A stretch of 64,000 nt of DNA from Bacillota bacterium (GCA_017889585.1 JAGFZX010000003.1:55166-119165), one strand, 5' to 3'. Counted from the first letter of the stretch, positions 18,391 to 28,789 are shown. Notes: a model not told the origin generated them from the sequence alone. Numbers and translations: made by a program.

Positions 18391-19326
18391 ATGGAATTAC
18401 ACCAATTACAATATGTCGTGGTAGTGGCAAAACATCAAAACTTCACTCGCGCCGCAGAAGAAATATGCCTTTCTCAACCCTCTTTATCACAACAAATTAC
18501 CAAACTAGAAGAAGAGTTAGGTGTTAAACTATTCGAACGTAATACACGCAACGTTCTTCTTACCTCTGCAGGACAAACATTCCTTGAACATGCTACGCGC
18601 ATCTTATCTGAAATCGAACAAATTCATCGTTCTATGCAAGAACATACAGGACTGTTGAAAGGTAAATTTATCATTGGCATTACTCCAGTAATAGGCAAGT
18701 TGAAACTTTCAGCACTTATCACATCATTTCAAAGAACTCATACTGGGTTAGATATACACATTGTTGAGGGTGGAAGTTGTGTGCTTTTCGAACAACTTTG
18801 CCTGTCCAAAATCGACGTGGCAATTCTTACGCCACCAATTAATCAGGATGTCAATTTAGTTGACTTCTACCCGCTTATTGATGATGAATTAGTCCTTGTT
18901 ACACATTCTTCTCATCCGCTTGCAGTTAAAGGAATAATTGATTTATCGGAAGTGTCGGCTGAAAAATTTATTTTCCCCAACAATACAACAGGTGCATATA
19001 GCATCACAATGCAAGCTTGCCACAATGCCGGATTTGAGCCCAAAATCGCCTGCGAATGTAGTCAAGTAGAAACAGCAATGGATTTAATAAAGGACAGGGT
19101 TGGGATCGCCTTATATTCTTCACGAGTTGCGTATTCCAATACGAATCCGGACATAAGCATTGTTCGTTTAATCAATCCTCCTCGTAAGCCTACCGTTCTT
19201 GCCATACGTAAACGTCCCCATCAACTCCCTGCCATCACCGCTTTTCGCGACTTTTCATTAAAGCATATTATAGCTTACGAACCAAGTATTAGTCCGTCAT
19301 ATCATTCATCTTCTAACACAATATAA
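18391..19326 (+). CDS. LysR-type transcriptional regulator
   Basis: This 311-residue protein has the LysR winged helix-turn-helix at its N-terminus: [20 protein letters not shown], then [23 protein letters not shown] (residues 18-63), followed by a periplasmic-binding-like effector domain (about 90-295). AAAGGAG lies ten bases ahead of the ATG. It is divergent from the FAD oxidoreductase/MFS pair, so it most likely controls that pair in response to its substrate. The last 20 residues are Ser/Pro-rich and not conserved in the family. Confidence 0.92.
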   Translation: MELHQLQYVVVVAKHQNFTRAAEEICLSQPSLSQQITKLEEELGVKLFERNTRNVLLTSAGQTFLEHATRILSEIEQIHRSMQEHTGLLKGKFIIGITPVIGKLKLSALITSFQRTHTGLDIHIVEGGSCVLFEQLCLSKIDVAILTPPINQDVNLVDFYPLIDDELVLVTHSSHPLAVKGIIDLSEVSAEKFIFPNNTTGAYSITMQACHNAGFEPKIACECSQVETAMDLIKDRVGIALYSSRVAYSNTNPDISIVRLINPPRKPTVLAIRKRPHQLPAITAFRDFSLKHIIAYEPSISPSYHSSSNTI

Positions 19327-19450
19327 ATTATATTAAATACAAATCTCAGCTAGAGACTATACAAAGCTATACATTTACTTTTATAGTATAAAAGAGACGT
19401 TCTGAAATTATATTTTTGAACTAGAACCTTGTCAAGAACACAAATAAAAA

Positions 19451-19501
19451 AGGTACCTATAGTCTAAACGCTTTTTCCCTGCGTCTAGTCCATAGGTACT
19501 A
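19451..19501. terminator. Convergent terminator between lysR and the deacetylase gene
   Basis: AGGTACCTAT (19451-19460) pairs with ATAGGTACT (19492-19500) and the stem continues through AGTCTAAACGC/GCGTCTAGT with few mismatches. On the minus strand it ends in a run of six T. It can serve the deacetylase gene and also lysR. Confidence 0.8.
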
Positions 19502-19509
19502 TTTTATTT

Positions 19510-20250
19510 TTAATGCCTTTGTATCCCATCTTCAGCGTACTGATCCAATAACTGACCAACTGTGACAATTTTATAACCCTCAGCTTTTATCTTCTCCAAT
19601 AAAATTGGCAGGGCTTCTGCTGTCTGTACCGGAGTATCTGAAGCATGCATCAAAATAATTCCGCCAGGTTTTAGCCGCTTCATGACTCTTTCGATAATTA
19701 CATCTCGGCCTGGATTCTTCCAATCTAGTGAGTCGATATTCCAAATAATTGTTCTATAGCCTAATTCTTCAGTTACTTTTAAAGATTGTTGACTATAATG
19801 GCCATTAGGCGGACGAATGAGCTTAGCATCCACACCTGTCACTTCTTTTATCAAGGCATGGGATTTTTCAATATCTTCTTTTACCCATTCTCTAGTCATA
19901 TCACCATAATTTTGATGTCGATAGCCATGACTAGCAATCTCATGACCATCAGCTACCATTCGTTTAGCCACGTCCTGGTATTTTTGCGCCCATGGCCCCA
20001 TAATAAAAAAAGTTACCTTTATATCATTTTGCTTAAGTGTATCAAGAATGGACGGCGTAAATTTGTTACCCCAGGAATGATCAAAAGTTAATGCTACGAC
20101 CTTCTGTTCAGTCCGAGTACTGGCAATAGCCATAGGTGCCCCTGAGATAAGTTCAGCCACTTGGATGTACATTGCGCTAATAGCGAACAATCCTATAGCA
20201 CCATAAAATAAATGCCGCCGATTAAATAACCAACGAAAATTTATAACCAT
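19510..20250 (-). CDS. Polysaccharide deacetylase, PdaB-like
   Basis: The 246-residue protein has an N-terminal membrane anchor (about residues 14-36) and a NodB domain. The first catalytic motif reads LTFDHSWG, with the second Asp of the usual TFDDG replaced by His, as in the spore-cortex PdaB group that carries a similar TFD.SWG. HEIASHGYRHQNY gives the metal His pair; RPPNGHY, WNIDSLDW and ILMHASD are the later NodB motifs. The start at 20250 follows AAGGGGGGAG. Polysaccharide deacetylation of the spore cortex is the likely role; that is inferred from family resemblance. Confidence 0.88.
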   Translation of the reverse strand: MVINFRWLFNRRHLFYGAIGLFAISAMYIQVAELISGAPMAIASTRTEQKVVALTFDHSWGNKFTPSILDTLKQNDIKVTFFIMGPWAQKYQDVAKRMVADGHEIASHGYRHQNYGDMTREWVKEDIEKSHALIKEVTGVDAKLIRPPNGHYSQQSLKVTEELGYRTIIWNIDSLDWKNPGRDVIIERVMKRLKPGGIILMHASDTPVQTAEALPILLEKIKAEGYKIVTVGQLLDQYAEDGIQRH

Positions 20251-20630
20251 ATCGCTCCCCCCTTTTTGCCACATACATTAGTATGTATGCTCAAAAAACA
20301 GAAATTATGAGCAATAAGAAACACAAACCTCCTTCTCTAAAGTGAGCTTTATCGGCAAACATAAAGATGTGTCAATCCGAACGGACAATTTTCAGCATCC
20401 AAAAATAGTTACAATATTGAAACAGCAATCCATAAACGATTTGAAAGAAATAACTATATATAAAACCAAAATTCCGCTTGATTCCTACTTGCCTGAGAAC
20501 TATAAGTACTTTTAGTTCTTGAATGCTACCTTTAATTCACTAGGTAGTCGCTTTTCAGTCTGCTAAAGTTGAGCTTTTCAAATAATAAATCACATCCTAA
20601 ACTATTGCGCAATACTAACTAACTTCCCTA
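20251..20630. other. Gene-free stretch between the deacetylase and the sigma-54 regulator
   Basis: No open frame with a ribosome site is seen. It holds a near-perfect palindrome (AGAACTA...TAGTTCT, 20496-20519) and a small CTACCT/AGGTAG hairpin at about 20526-20548. Neither is followed by a T-run. The deacetylase promoter should lie in its left part. Confidence 0.4.
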
Positions 20631-22238
20631 TTATCCACAGTCAACAACATTTTTACTATATGAACACGTAACTAGACCTTTTTTTTCTGAAAGATCATAT
20701 TTCCGCATCCGATTTAACACACCCGTATGTGACAGACCAAGGACCTTACCGACTTGACGTGAGGTCCCATGAGTCTTAATCGCTTCGCGAAGAATATGGC
20801 ACTCCATTTCCGCTAGAACGTCCTTCAATTTTCGATTCATAATGGGTACAACACTAGAAGAAGTTTGAAGATTCATTTGATCCAACATGATATGCTCTGG
20901 ATTAATTTCCCCTTGAGAAGTCAGACTAACAGCCCGTTCAATTACATTTTCCAATTCTCGGACATTTCCCAACCAATCATGTTGCATCAGTTTGTTCATC
21001 GCAGGTTGTGAGAGATGTGTTACTTGCTTTTTCAATCGATGATTTATTTTTAATAACAAACTTTCAATCAATAAAGGTAAATCTTCCTTGCGATCACGCA
21101 GTGGGGGTATATAGATAGGAATGACATTAAGACGATAGTATAAGTCATCGCGAAACTCATTTTTTCGAATCATTTCTTCTAAATTACGGTGAGTTGCAGC
21201 AATGAGCCGGACATCGACAGCAATTTCTCGATTCCCACCAATGCGTCGGATCTTTCCGTCCTGCAGCACCCGCAATAGTTTAGCTTGAAGACTAGCGGAA
21301 AGTTCGCCAATCTCATCAAAAAAAATCGTTCCAGCATTAGCATATTCAAAAAGACCACTTTTACCACCTTTTTTCGCCCCCGAAAAAGATCCTTCTTCAT
21401 AGCCAAATAATTCACTTTCCAACAAAGCATCCGGCAAAGCTGCACAGTTAATGGGAGCAAATATTTTTCCTCGACGAGGACTCTCCATATGGATGGATCG
21501 GGCAAAAAGTTCCTTACCAGTACCGCTTTCACCACGAATCAGTACTGTAGAGTCATTTTTTGCAACAAGTTTCGCTAAATTAATCGCAGATTGCATCTTC
21601 TCACTCACATGAAGAATGTCGTCAAATCTATTAATGTGGGATTTGGTTACGGAATATACGAGTTCCTTAACATCATGCATGGCTTTTAATACTGCAACTG
21701 CACCAATAATAATGCCTTTAGCGTCCTTTATTGGACACCCACTAGTAATGTAATGACTCTTGCCTCTCGTCGTTGTGACCACAAATTCACAATTACTATA
21801 GGGAGTCCCCTCATGTAGTGCTTCTAATAACGGTATCTCAGACACGAAGACATCCTTAATTTTCTTACCTAGTACTTCACTACTTTGATAACTTAGAATT
21901 TTTTCAGCGGCGGGATTGAAATGGGTTATAACTTCTTCTTGATCAATAGCTAAAATGCCATCACCAATGGTATCCATGACTGCTTTGAGCTGTTGTTCTC
22001 TCTCCTGGTGAGGCATGTTAGATATTAAGTCGAGATTGTTAATTTGCGGAATTTCACATAATTGTTTATGGAGAAAAGCATATTTCTTAGGTAACAGTGA
22101 TTCTATTTCTAGGTACATAATATTCGGTGCGACTTCCATCGACAAGATGTTAATATTCTCTTTTACCAAAACTCGCGATATATCAAGAACAAGGCCCACT
22201 CGATCCTGATTGGAAATTCTTAAGCAAATATTAGCCAT
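20631..22238 (-). CDS. Sigma-54-dependent activator with ACT and PAS domains (TyrR-like)
   Basis: The 535-residue protein has an ACT domain (residues 1-70, RISNQDRVGLVLDISRVL), a PAS domain (about 80-190, FNPAAEKILSY), a sigma-54 AAA+ domain with Walker A GESGTGKE, GYEEGSFSGA (the GAFTGA loop in variant form), FDEIGEL (Walker B) and RLIAATHRNL, and a C-terminal helix-turn-helix (SRQVGKVLGLSHTGVLNRM). The order is that of TyrR, which senses aromatic or other amino acids. The start is taken at the ATG at 22238, nine bases after GGAGAG. It is divergent from ald and the permease, which have a sigma-54 promoter, so it should activate them, probably in response to an amino acid. Confidence 0.92.
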   Translation of the reverse strand: MANICLRISNQDRVGLVLDISRVLVKENINILSMEVAPNIMYLEIESLLPKKYAFLHKQLCEIPQINNLDLISNMPHQEREQQLKAVMDTIGDGILAIDQEEVITHFNPAAEKILSYQSSEVLGKKIKDVFVSEIPLLEALHEGTPYSNCEFVVTTTRGKSHYITSGCPIKDAKGIIIGAVAVLKAMHDVKELVYSVTKSHINRFDDILHVSEKMQSAINLAKLVAKNDSTVLIRGESGTGKELFARSIHMESPRRGKIFAPINCAALPDALLESELFGYEEGSFSGAKKGGKSGLFEYANAGTIFFDEIGELSASLQAKLLRVLQDGKIRRIGGNREIAVDVRLIAATHRNLEEMIRKNEFRDDLYYRLNVIPIYIPPLRDRKEDLPLLIESLLLKINHRLKKQVTHLSQPAMNKLMQHDWLGNVRELENVIERAVSLTSQGEINPEHIMLDQMNLQTSSSVVPIMNRKLKDVLAEMECHILREAIKTHGTSRQVGKVLGLSHTGVLNRMRKYDLSEKKGLVTCSYSKNVVDCG

Positions 22239-22433
22239 AGTCATTCACTCTCCATCCAAATAGCAAAGTTGGTCATATGATTATATGAAGACGTCTTCAA
22301 GTTTTTTGTGTTTTTTGACAAAATGTAACACAATAATTATATTATAATATTGTAAATATTTACAACACTAAAATAATTAATTATGCAAGCAAGCAACATT
22401 CCACACACAAAAGTCTTTAAACAGAAAAACACT

Positions 22434-22492
22434 GGAACGATTTTATTCCAATAGGAACAAAATCGTTCCGACCATTGGAGTGATTTCGTTCC
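22434..22492. promoter_or_regulatory. Three tandem activator dyads (GGAAC-N6-GTTCC type)
   Basis: Sixteen-base sites lie at 22434-22449, 22454-22469 and 22477-22492. The middle one is an exact dyad (GGAAC, six bases, GTTCC); the outer two each differ in one arm. Centres are 20 and 23 bp apart, about two helical turns. They lie 110-170 bp upstream of the -24/-12 promoter of ald, the normal distance for enhancer sites bound by the divergently encoded activator. Confidence 0.8.
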
Positions 22493-22603
22493 AATACCTT
22501 TATGAACGTTTGCTACATTATTGATTATAAGGTTAACCATATAAAGAGTAACGATAGATGCTATTTGAATATGGAGCATCTGTTTTTAATGTCACATTAG
22601 ATT

Positions 22604-22619
22604 TGGCACAAGACTTGCA
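22604..22619 (+). promoter_or_regulatory. Sigma-54 promoter of ald
   Basis: TGGCAC (22604-22609) and TTGCA (22615-22619) match the -24/-12 consensus with the required ten bases between the GG and GC doublets. Transcription would start near 22631, about 24 bases before the ald start codon, just ahead of the AAAGGAGG ribosome site. Confidence 0.9.
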
Positions 22620-22654
22620 TTAATAGTTATCACAATAAAAAGGAGGTCATTTTC

Positions 22655-23803
22655 ATGATTGTTGGAGTACCAAAGGAAATCAAAAATAACGAGAACCGCG
22701 TCGCCATTACACCTGCTGGTGTAGAGGCAATGAACAAAGCCGGTCATACTGTTTTCATTGAGCACAATGCTGGAATTGGTAGCGGCATTAGCAATGAAGC
22801 TTACCAATCAGCAGGCGCCGAAATCCTACCTTCTGCAAAAGAAGTTTTCTCTAAAGCTGATATGATTATGAAAGTTAAAGAACCACTACCTTCTGAATAT
22901 GATTTGTTTAAATCAGGTCAAATTTTATTTACGTATTTGCATCTTGCACCTGAACCCGAACTAACCAAAGCCCTTTTGGCTAAACAAGTTACAGGTATAG
23001 CCTACGAAACAATTGAAGTTGGACATACACTACCTCTGTTAGTACCAATGAGCGAAGTAGCTGGACGAATGTCAATTCAAATTGGTGCACAGTTTTTAGA
23101 AAAACCATGCGGAGGAAAAGGTATTCTTCTCGGTGGTGTTCCTGGAGTCGAATCAGCGCAAGTCGTCATCGTTGGAGGTGGCATAGTAGGAACCAACGCT
23201 GCCAAAATGGCACTAGGCCTGGGTGCCCGAGTCACAATTCTAGATAAGTCAGCGGAAAGATTGCAATATCTCGACGACATCTTCCAAGGGAGAGTTATCA
23301 CTGTTATGTCTAATAGTTATAATATCGACGTCTGGGTGAAAAAAGCCGACCTCCTTGTAGGTGCAGTATTAGTACCGGGTGCTAAAGCACCCAAACTCGT
23401 CAGCGAAGCAATGGTTAAATCCATGAGTCACGGATCCGTAATTGTAGATGTTGCTATTGATCAAGGTGGTTCCATAGAAACCATTGATCGAATCACTACC
23501 CATAGCGAGCCCACCTATGTTAAATATGGCGTGGTCCATTACGCTGTAGCCAATATGCCTGGTGCTGTGGCTCGCACATCCACCTTTGCCTTGACTAACG
23601 CAACCTTGGACTATGCCCTACAAATTGCGAATAAGGGGTGGAAGAAGGCCGTGCAGGAAAATGAATCTCTCGCCAAAGGACTTAACGTGGTCGGTGGCAA
23701 GGTAACTTACAAAGCTGTAGCTGATTCTCTCGGTATGAAGCACATTACCTGGAATGAGGCAATTCTAACTGCCTGCGAATTACCTAGCGAGTTGGTAGGC
23801 TAA
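22655..23803 (+). CDS. ald: Alanine dehydrogenase
   Basis: The 382-residue NAD-dependent enzyme interconverts alanine with pyruvate and ammonia. Arg15 (NENRVAITP), Lys75 (MKVKEP) and His96 (TYLHLAPE) fall at the catalytic positions of known enzymes. The NAD fold is [21 protein letters not shown] near 170. AAAGGAGG precedes the ATG. It is read from a sigma-54 promoter under the TyrR-like activator and is followed after 148 bases by an amino acid permease, which fits uptake and deamination of alanine as a nitrogen or carbon source. Confidence 0.96.
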   Translation: MIVGVPKEIKNNENRVAITPAGVEAMNKAGHTVFIEHNAGIGSGISNEAYQSAGAEILPSAKEVFSKADMIMKVKEPLPSEYDLFKSGQILFTYLHLAPEPELTKALLAKQVTGIAYETIEVGHTLPLLVPMSEVAGRMSIQIGAQFLEKPCGGKGILLGGVPGVESAQVVIVGGGIVGTNAAKMALGLGARVTILDKSAERLQYLDDIFQGRVITVMSNSYNIDVWVKKADLLVGAVLVPGAKAPKLVSEAMVKSMSHGSVIVDVAIDQGGSIETIDRITTHSEPTYVKYGVVHYAVANMPGAVARTSTFALTNATLDYALQIANKGWKKAVQENESLAKGLNVVGGKVTYKAVADSLGMKHITWNEAILTACELPSELVG

Positions 23804-23951
23804 TAAACTCCGGGAGAACTACGATTGCCCGCTATAACTTATAAAGTTGGGATTGCTGCCTCTTTACATCAGCAGTCGCCACTTTAATGCGCAAATATTT
23901 CGATTGTAATTAACGAAATTATAATACAATTAATGAGAGTGAGGAAACAAA

Positions 23952-25355
23952 ATGAATCTATTTCGTACAAAGAGCATTGCAGATATGATAAGAGGCACAG
24001 AGCAACACGCCTTAAAAAAGACTCTTGGTTCAATGGATTTGGTACTGTTGGGAATTGGTTGCATTATCGGTACTGGTATTTTTGTACTTACTGGAGTTGC
24101 GGCAGCGAAATATGCCGGACCTGGGATCATGCTCTCCTTCATTTTATCAGGTCTTGCCTGCGGGTTTGCTGCATTAGCTTATGCGGAATTGGCGGCTATG
24201 ATACCAGTAGCAGGTAGTGCCTATACCTTTGCCTATGCATCATTAGGGGAGATTATCGCTTTTATTGTAGGCTGGGCACTCGTTTGTGAATATACTGTAG
24301 GGGCGGCAGCAGTGGCCGCAGGGTGGTCTGGTTATGCAGTCGGTTTATTTAAGACCGCAGGAATTATCTTACCTAAAGCTTGGACTGCAGTTCCCGCGGA
24401 TGGAGGTATTCTTAACGTTCCCGCTGTTTTAATTGTCTCTTTTTTGACCTACTTACTCGTATTAGGTACAAAAGAAAGTGCGAAATTAAATAAAATCTTG
24501 GTCTTTATCAAATTAGGATGTGTTGCCCTCTTCCTTTTTTTAGCAACACCTCATGTAAATCCTACAAACTGGGACCCTTTCCTTCCCTTCGGCTTAGGCG
24601 GCGTTGCTACTGGTGCGGCAATCGTGTTCTTTGCCTACATCGGCTTTGATGCAGTATCCACCGCTGCAGAAGAGTGCAAAAATCCTAACCGAGACATTCC
24701 CATCGGAATTGTTGGTTCACTGGTGGTCTGCACCGTACTATATATCGCAGTAGCAGCTGTTCTTACAGGCGTTGTCCCTTATTCCTCTTTAAACAATAGC
24801 GAACCCGTAGCTTTCGCCCTTCGCGCAATCGGCATGAATTTTGGTAGTGCAGTGGTAGCTCTTGGCGCAATCTGTGGTATCACCACCGTATTGCTAGTTA
24901 TGATGTTTGGACAAACCCGTGTTTTCTTAGCCATGAGCCGTGATGGAATGATTCCACAAAGCTTGGTAAAAATTCACCCCACTCATGGTACTCCCCATGT
25001 AATCACAATCATTACCGGTATAGTGGTATGTATCTTGAGCGGTTTACTGCCAATCAATATTATCGCTGAATTGTGCAACCTAGGAACTTTATTTGCGTTT
25101 TGTATTGTTTCTGCTGGTGTTTGGGTACTCCGAAAAACACAACCAAATGCCCATAGACCTTTCCGTTGCCCTGCCGTTGCTTTGACAGTACCACTGGCTG
25201 TACTATTCTGCGGTTATTTGATTAGTAATTTGCCACCAAATACCTTCATCTTCTTCGGTATCTGGTATGCAATCGGCATGGCGGTATATTTCTTTTATAG
25301 TCGTCATCATAGTACTCTTGCTCAACACCCAACAAATATTTCACTTGATGAATAA
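23952..25355 (+). CDS. APC-family amino acid permease
   Basis: This 467-residue protein has about 12 membrane helices and the start of the cationic amino acid transporter group: LKKTLGSMDLVLLGIGCIIGTGIFVLTG (helix 1 with the unwound GIGCIIGTG loop), then AGPGIMLSF. Related proteins include B. subtilis YfnA/YhdG. The substrate is not readable, but its place after ald under sigma-54 control suggests alanine or another amino acid funnelled to pyruvate. A GTGAGG ribosome site precedes the ATG. A strong terminator follows. Confidence 0.9.
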   Translation: MNLFRTKSIADMIRGTEQHALKKTLGSMDLVLLGIGCIIGTGIFVLTGVAAAKYAGPGIMLSFILSGLACGFAALAYAELAAMIPVAGSAYTFAYASLGEIIAFIVGWALVCEYTVGAAAVAAGWSGYAVGLFKTAGIILPKAWTAVPADGGILNVPAVLIVSFLTYLLVLGTKESAKLNKILVFIKLGCVALFLFLATPHVNPTNWDPFLPFGLGGVATGAAIVFFAYIGFDAVSTAAEECKNPNRDIPIGIVGSLVVCTVLYIAVAAVLTGVVPYSSLNNSEPVAFALRAIGMNFGSAVVALGAICGITTVLLVMMFGQTRVFLAMSRDGMIPQSLVKIHPTHGTPHVITIITGIVVCILSGLLPINIIAELCNLGTLFAFCIVSAGVWVLRKTQPNAHRPFRCPAVALTVPLAVLFCGYLISNLPPNTFIFFGIWYAIGMAVYFFYSRHHSTLAQHPTNISLDE

Positions 25356-25386
25356 GATTAAGATTTTCATTTCCCATAGCTAACAT

Positions 25387-25424
25387 AAAAAGAGGCTGAC
25401 TTATCAATAAGCCAGCCTCTTTTA
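25387..25424 (+). terminator. Terminator of the ald-permease operon
   Basis: AAAAGAGGCTGACTTAT and ATAAGCCAGCCTCTTTT pair with one mismatch around a 2-nt loop, and T-rich sequence follows on the plus strand. Confidence 0.88.
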
Positions 25425-25564
25425 TATTTTATTCTCCCATCATCTTTATCTCGATATTCAGATAGAAAAAGTCTAAATCTTATTTTCCCGCGATCAAATT
25501 GTCCTCATTAAAACAAAGAATTATTCGTATGCCACAATATGCTACCCATCCTTACATAAAAATA

Positions 25565-27574
25565 CTACACCTGAAACTTTCTGACAGCTATCTGAAGATC
25601 CTGAGCCAGCTTGGCAAGACTTTGACTGGAAGATGCGATTTCCTCCATGGATGCCGATTGTTCTTCTGTAGCCGCCGACACCATCTGGGCTTGTCCAACC
25701 GCCGTTTTACTGTGTCCGTCGATTTCCTTCACCGATGCTACAATCTGTTGACTACCACTAGCCATTTGTTGCATAGCAGCGGAGATCTCCTTCACTTGTT
25801 CTGATGCACGCGCTACCGTAGCCGCAATTTCCTTAAATGCCTGGCCTGCCGTAGTAACAACCTCTGTCCCCACCTTAACTTCACGTATTCCTTCACTCAT
25901 AGCCACAACGGCTTTGTCGGTGTCTCCCTGAATTTCATTAATCAGAGTGGCGATTTGTTTTGCCGCTTCTTGGGATTGCTCTGCCAATTTACGAACTTCT
26001 TCTGCAACAACGGCAAATCCTCTTCCCTGCTCACCCGCCCTGGCAGCCTCAATGGCGGCGTTGAGCGCCAGTAAGTTTGTCTGGCCAGCAATCCCAGATA
26101 TCGTATCGACAATCTGCCCGATGTCTTTCGATCTTTCGCCTAACTTAACAACGAATTGCGCTGAATTGTCAACAGTCTCTTCAATGTGCGTCATTTGACT
26201 GACAGCCTTCTCCACAGACTTATCGCCTTCTCTTGCCGCTTCAACTGCTCGAGATGAATTACCAGCTACCTGATTAGCACTAGCAGCTACTTGCTGAATA
26301 CCGGCTGACATCTGCTCTACGGCGGCAGATGCTTCGTTTACTGCTTGTAATTGTTTTTCTGCACCGTGAGCAACATCACTAATTGATCCAGCAACTTGAT
26401 TCGATGCCTGAGCTGACTGTTCAGCGCTGGCAGTCAATTCTTCCGAAGAAGCTGCAACCTGTTCGGCGTTATTTTGTACTTGCTGAATCAAACTTCTCAG
26501 GTTAGACCCCATTTTATTAAAAGCTGCAGAAAGTTGCCCAACCTCATCATCGGAAGATATGCTCACATTTTGCGTAAGGTCACCTTCCGCCATCTTGTTT
26601 GCCACTCCCACCAGAGAGATAATAGGATTGATCATCCGAACAGCCATAAAATACATAAATATTCCGCTTAGCAATACGGCAATAACGGCAATGATAATAG
26701 CCTGATTTCTTATCTCACTGATTCTTGCCAAAGCCTCTTCTCTAGGCAGAGCTGTGCCTACCGCCCACGAGGTTCCTGGAACAGGTGCACATCCGGCATA
26801 TCTCATACTGCCGTTGAATTCGTACTCCTTTACCCCCTTCTTGCCAGCAAGTGCTGCCTTAGCTAACTCAACAAGTTCCGGCTTCTTATCAGCACCTAAA
26901 ATATTATCCTTCATGACAATGTTTTCATTAGGGTGTATAAAAAAAGTACCTGATTTTCCGAATGTGTAGGTATAACCTTCCTTACCAAACTTCCGATTTA
27001 GAACATAATTGGTAATGCCGTCCATCTGGATTCCTGCACTCAAATATCCTATAATTTGGCCCTGGTCTCCTTTTACTGGAGTTATCGTCACGGCCACCAG
27101 TTTACCGGAGAATGTTGAAACAACCGGATCTCCTGATACTACTGTCGCTTTTGTTTGCAAAACTTCCTTGAAGTATTCCCTATTAGCAACTGAACCTGCT
27201 TTCCCATCAGCCCCTATGTAATTACCGGTTGAATTGACAACAAGCAAATTTTCTATTTTAGGCATTGACTTTTTCATCTCTGCCAATCTGCTAACTACAA
27301 TATTGACATCGTTGGATTTGATTTTATCGTCCATAGCGATGAATTCTACTACTGCTTTCATGGCCGCCACGTCCTTACCAATACCCTCTGCAGCGGTTTC
27401 CGCATTTGCTAACATGTTCTCCTCGATTTTTTCATTAAGAGCCATCTGACTACTTCTCAAATTTAAGAAACTTGCAGTCCCAATAGAAATAGCCAATATT
27501 AGACATGCGAAAATAATTAACTTTGTTTTGATACTTTTTGTAGAAAAATTCGTTACCTTAGTTGTTCTAGACAT
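25565..27574 (-). CDS. Methyl-accepting chemotaxis protein with dCache sensor
   Basis: The 669-residue receptor has an N-terminal membrane helix (about 20-42), an extracellular double-Cache domain (about 45-290, with [10 protein letters not shown] and VVSGDPVVS typical of amino-acid or carboxylate binders), a second helix (about 297-318), a HAMP domain ([21 protein letters not shown]) and a long signalling coiled coil whose hairpin tip reads [20 protein letters not shown]. It transmits ligand binding to CheA/CheW, not encoded here. The start at 27574 follows AAGGGGAG. It stands alone; motA and motB in this window confirm a motile organism. Confidence 0.94.
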   Translation of the reverse strand: MSRTTKVTNFSTKSIKTKLIIFACLILAISIGTASFLNLRSSQMALNEKIEENMLANAETAAEGIGKDVAAMKAVVEFIAMDDKIKSNDVNIVVSRLAEMKKSMPKIENLLVVNSTGNYIGADGKAGSVANREYFKEVLQTKATVVSGDPVVSTFSGKLVAVTITPVKGDQGQIIGYLSAGIQMDGITNYVLNRKFGKEGYTYTFGKSGTFFIHPNENIVMKDNILGADKKPELVELAKAALAGKKGVKEYEFNGSMRYAGCAPVPGTSWAVGTALPREEALARISEIRNQAIIIAVIAVLLSGIFMYFMAVRMINPIISLVGVANKMAEGDLTQNVSISSDDEVGQLSAAFNKMGSNLRSLIQQVQNNAEQVAASSEELTASAEQSAQASNQVAGSISDVAHGAEKQLQAVNEASAAVEQMSAGIQQVAASANQVAGNSSRAVEAAREGDKSVEKAVSQMTHIEETVDNSAQFVVKLGERSKDIGQIVDTISGIAGQTNLLALNAAIEAARAGEQGRGFAVVAEEVRKLAEQSQEAAKQIATLINEIQGDTDKAVVAMSEGIREVKVGTEVVTTAGQAFKEIAATVARASEQVKEISAAMQQMASGSQQIVASVKEIDGHSKTAVGQAQMVSAATEEQSASMEEIASSSQSLAKLAQDLQIAVRKFQV

Positions 27575-27702
27575 TTTACAAACTCCCCTTATCAATAAAA
27601 TTATTAAATATACTTTACTAAATAGTAGTCTAACTGTCGTAGCCTTGGCTGATAATTTAAGATCTTATCGCCTGCTTTATATAATGTCTTATAGCCTCGG
27701 AA

Positions 27703-27870
27703 CTATTGTTCATCTATCCAACCTTTGGGCTCATCATTATAGAATTTGTTTATCAATTCATCCAAACTCTGACTAGTCACTAAAGCATCAGGATGGGATA
27801 CGCCTATTTCAAATACTATTTAGTGGGTTCTTTACCTTAATATCTCGATCTTGGGCAACAAATTGTCCAT
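27703..27870 (-). pseudogene. Decayed small gene with two in-frame stops
   Basis: An ATG at 27870 has a good site (AAAGGAATTTGTC before it). The frame gives 12 residues (MDNLLPKIEILR), then TAA, three codons and TAA, then an uninterrupted tail of 37 residues containing VFEIGVSHPDALVTSQS and NKFYNDEPKGWIDEQ before TAG. The tail has protein-like composition, so a gene broken by nonsense changes fits better than chance. I do not recognise the family. It lies between the chemoreceptor and a minus-strand terminator at 27975-28010. Confidence 0.4.
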
Positions 27871-27919
27871 GACAAATTCCTTTCTTTTTTCACATAATTC
27901 TTAGTATATATGCAAATTC

Positions 27920-27944
27920 GTGCAAAATTTGTCAATTTTTGCAC
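27920..27944. promoter_or_regulatory. Dyad overlapping a minus-strand promoter
   Basis: GTGCAAAA (27920-27927) and TTTTGCAC (27937-27944) are an exact 8-bp inverted repeat, and a minus-strand TTGACA (27935-27930) lies between them. The best -10 (TATATA or TATACT) is 19-21 bases away, so the promoter is weak or needs an activator. It would serve the decayed gene and perhaps the chemoreceptor. Confidence 0.45.
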
Positions 27945-27974
27945 GGAAAATATATTTTTTTAGTTATAAGCAAA

Positions 27975-28010
27975 AAAGCCACCTCACCCCCAAAGGCAAG
28001 ACGGCTAAAC
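27975..28010 (-). terminator. Minus-strand intrinsic terminator
   Basis: On the minus strand AGCCGTCTTGCC pairs with GGTGAGGTGGCT over 12 positions with several G-U pairs, around a short loop, and is followed by TTTTTTG. The wobble pairs only work on this strand. It stands between the decayed gene and the small protein gene at 28256. Confidence 0.65.
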
Positions 28011-28192
28011 GGAAAAATCATTTTGTCTTGTACACAGTCCGATATGGGAAATATCTGTATAACCCATAGAAGTATAATAGCTCTATAGTACTTGAGATTA
28101 TCGTTCCTATTTAGCTATACGTAGAGATACCTATAAGATTAAAGGTAGTATCTCCGTTAAAATATGTTTACTTTAGCGTAAAAATATAAAAA

Positions 28193-28223
28193 GCACCGTT
28201 CTACCAATTAAGGTAGACGGGGC
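28193..28223 (-). terminator. Terminator of the small charged protein gene
   Basis: The arms GCACCGTTCTACC (28193-28205) and GGTAGACGGGGC (28212-28223) pair on the minus strand with one bulge and a G-U pair, and TTTTTATATTTT follows. It lies 30 bases after the stop codon at 28256. Confidence 0.8.
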
Positions 28224-28255
28224 TCTTAATCGTACCCCTATTTTTTTATCGAGAA

Positions 28256-28540
28256 TTAGTTAAAAATAGCATGAGCAATTCGCCACAGATTTCTTTCGTG
28301 TCGTTCGTTTTCACGTTTCTGACGTTCCTCCCACTCATACTCACTTTCATTCGGGCGTCGCTCCATTGCGCGTTCATGTCTTTCATTCTCAATGCGCTCT
28401 GCTTCATGTCGGTCATCTAATTGTTGTATAGGAGCTTGGTCACTATGTATTGGTGAAGCTTCTATTACAGATGCGTCACAACCTATTTGCATCATACCTA
28501 CCATTGATAAAATAGCTATTTTTTTAACTATGCTTTTCAT
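28256..28540 (-). CDS. Small exported charged protein, function unknown
   Basis: This is a 94-residue protein with a signal-like start (MKSIVKKIAILSMVGMMQIGCD). The Cys at about 21 could be a lipoprotein site, but Gln at -3 makes the lipobox weak. The rest is nearly all Arg, Glu, His and Asn, with repeated (E)RHER and NERHER units between residues 44 and 85, and is probably an extended helix. AAGGAG lies seven bases before the ATG, and it has its own terminator, which supports a real gene. Upstream, ATGTTATA/TATAACAT (about 28558-28578) forms a dyad. I do not recognise the family; metal binding through His/Glu or envelope attachment would be guesses. Confidence 0.65.
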   Translation of the reverse strand: MKSIVKKIAILSMVGMMQIGCDASVIEASPIHSDQAPIQQLDDRHEAERIENERHERAMERRPNESEYEWEERQKRENERHERNLWRIAHAIFN

Positions 28541-28789
28541 GAAAAATAACTCCTTTATATGTTATATAAACTATAACATGAGAATGTGACAAATTTATGA
28601 CAAAATAAAAGCCACCTCACATAATGAAAAACAAGAGAAGTAAAGTCATCTCCTTCAATCTGTCTTAACTGTTATTATCATATTGTTTTGCCCCTGCTGA
28701 TGGGAATACTCCCACTTCCCCTTCTTCGTATTAAAGTGTCAAGAAATAGTCTATAATACTTTTTTCATAAAAATTTGACCAAAAGTTGA

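Noticed and set aside
27575..28010. c-di-GMP riboswitch upstream of the chemoreceptor
   Set aside because: The conserved CACGCA...GGGCAAACC core of the class I aptamer is missing.
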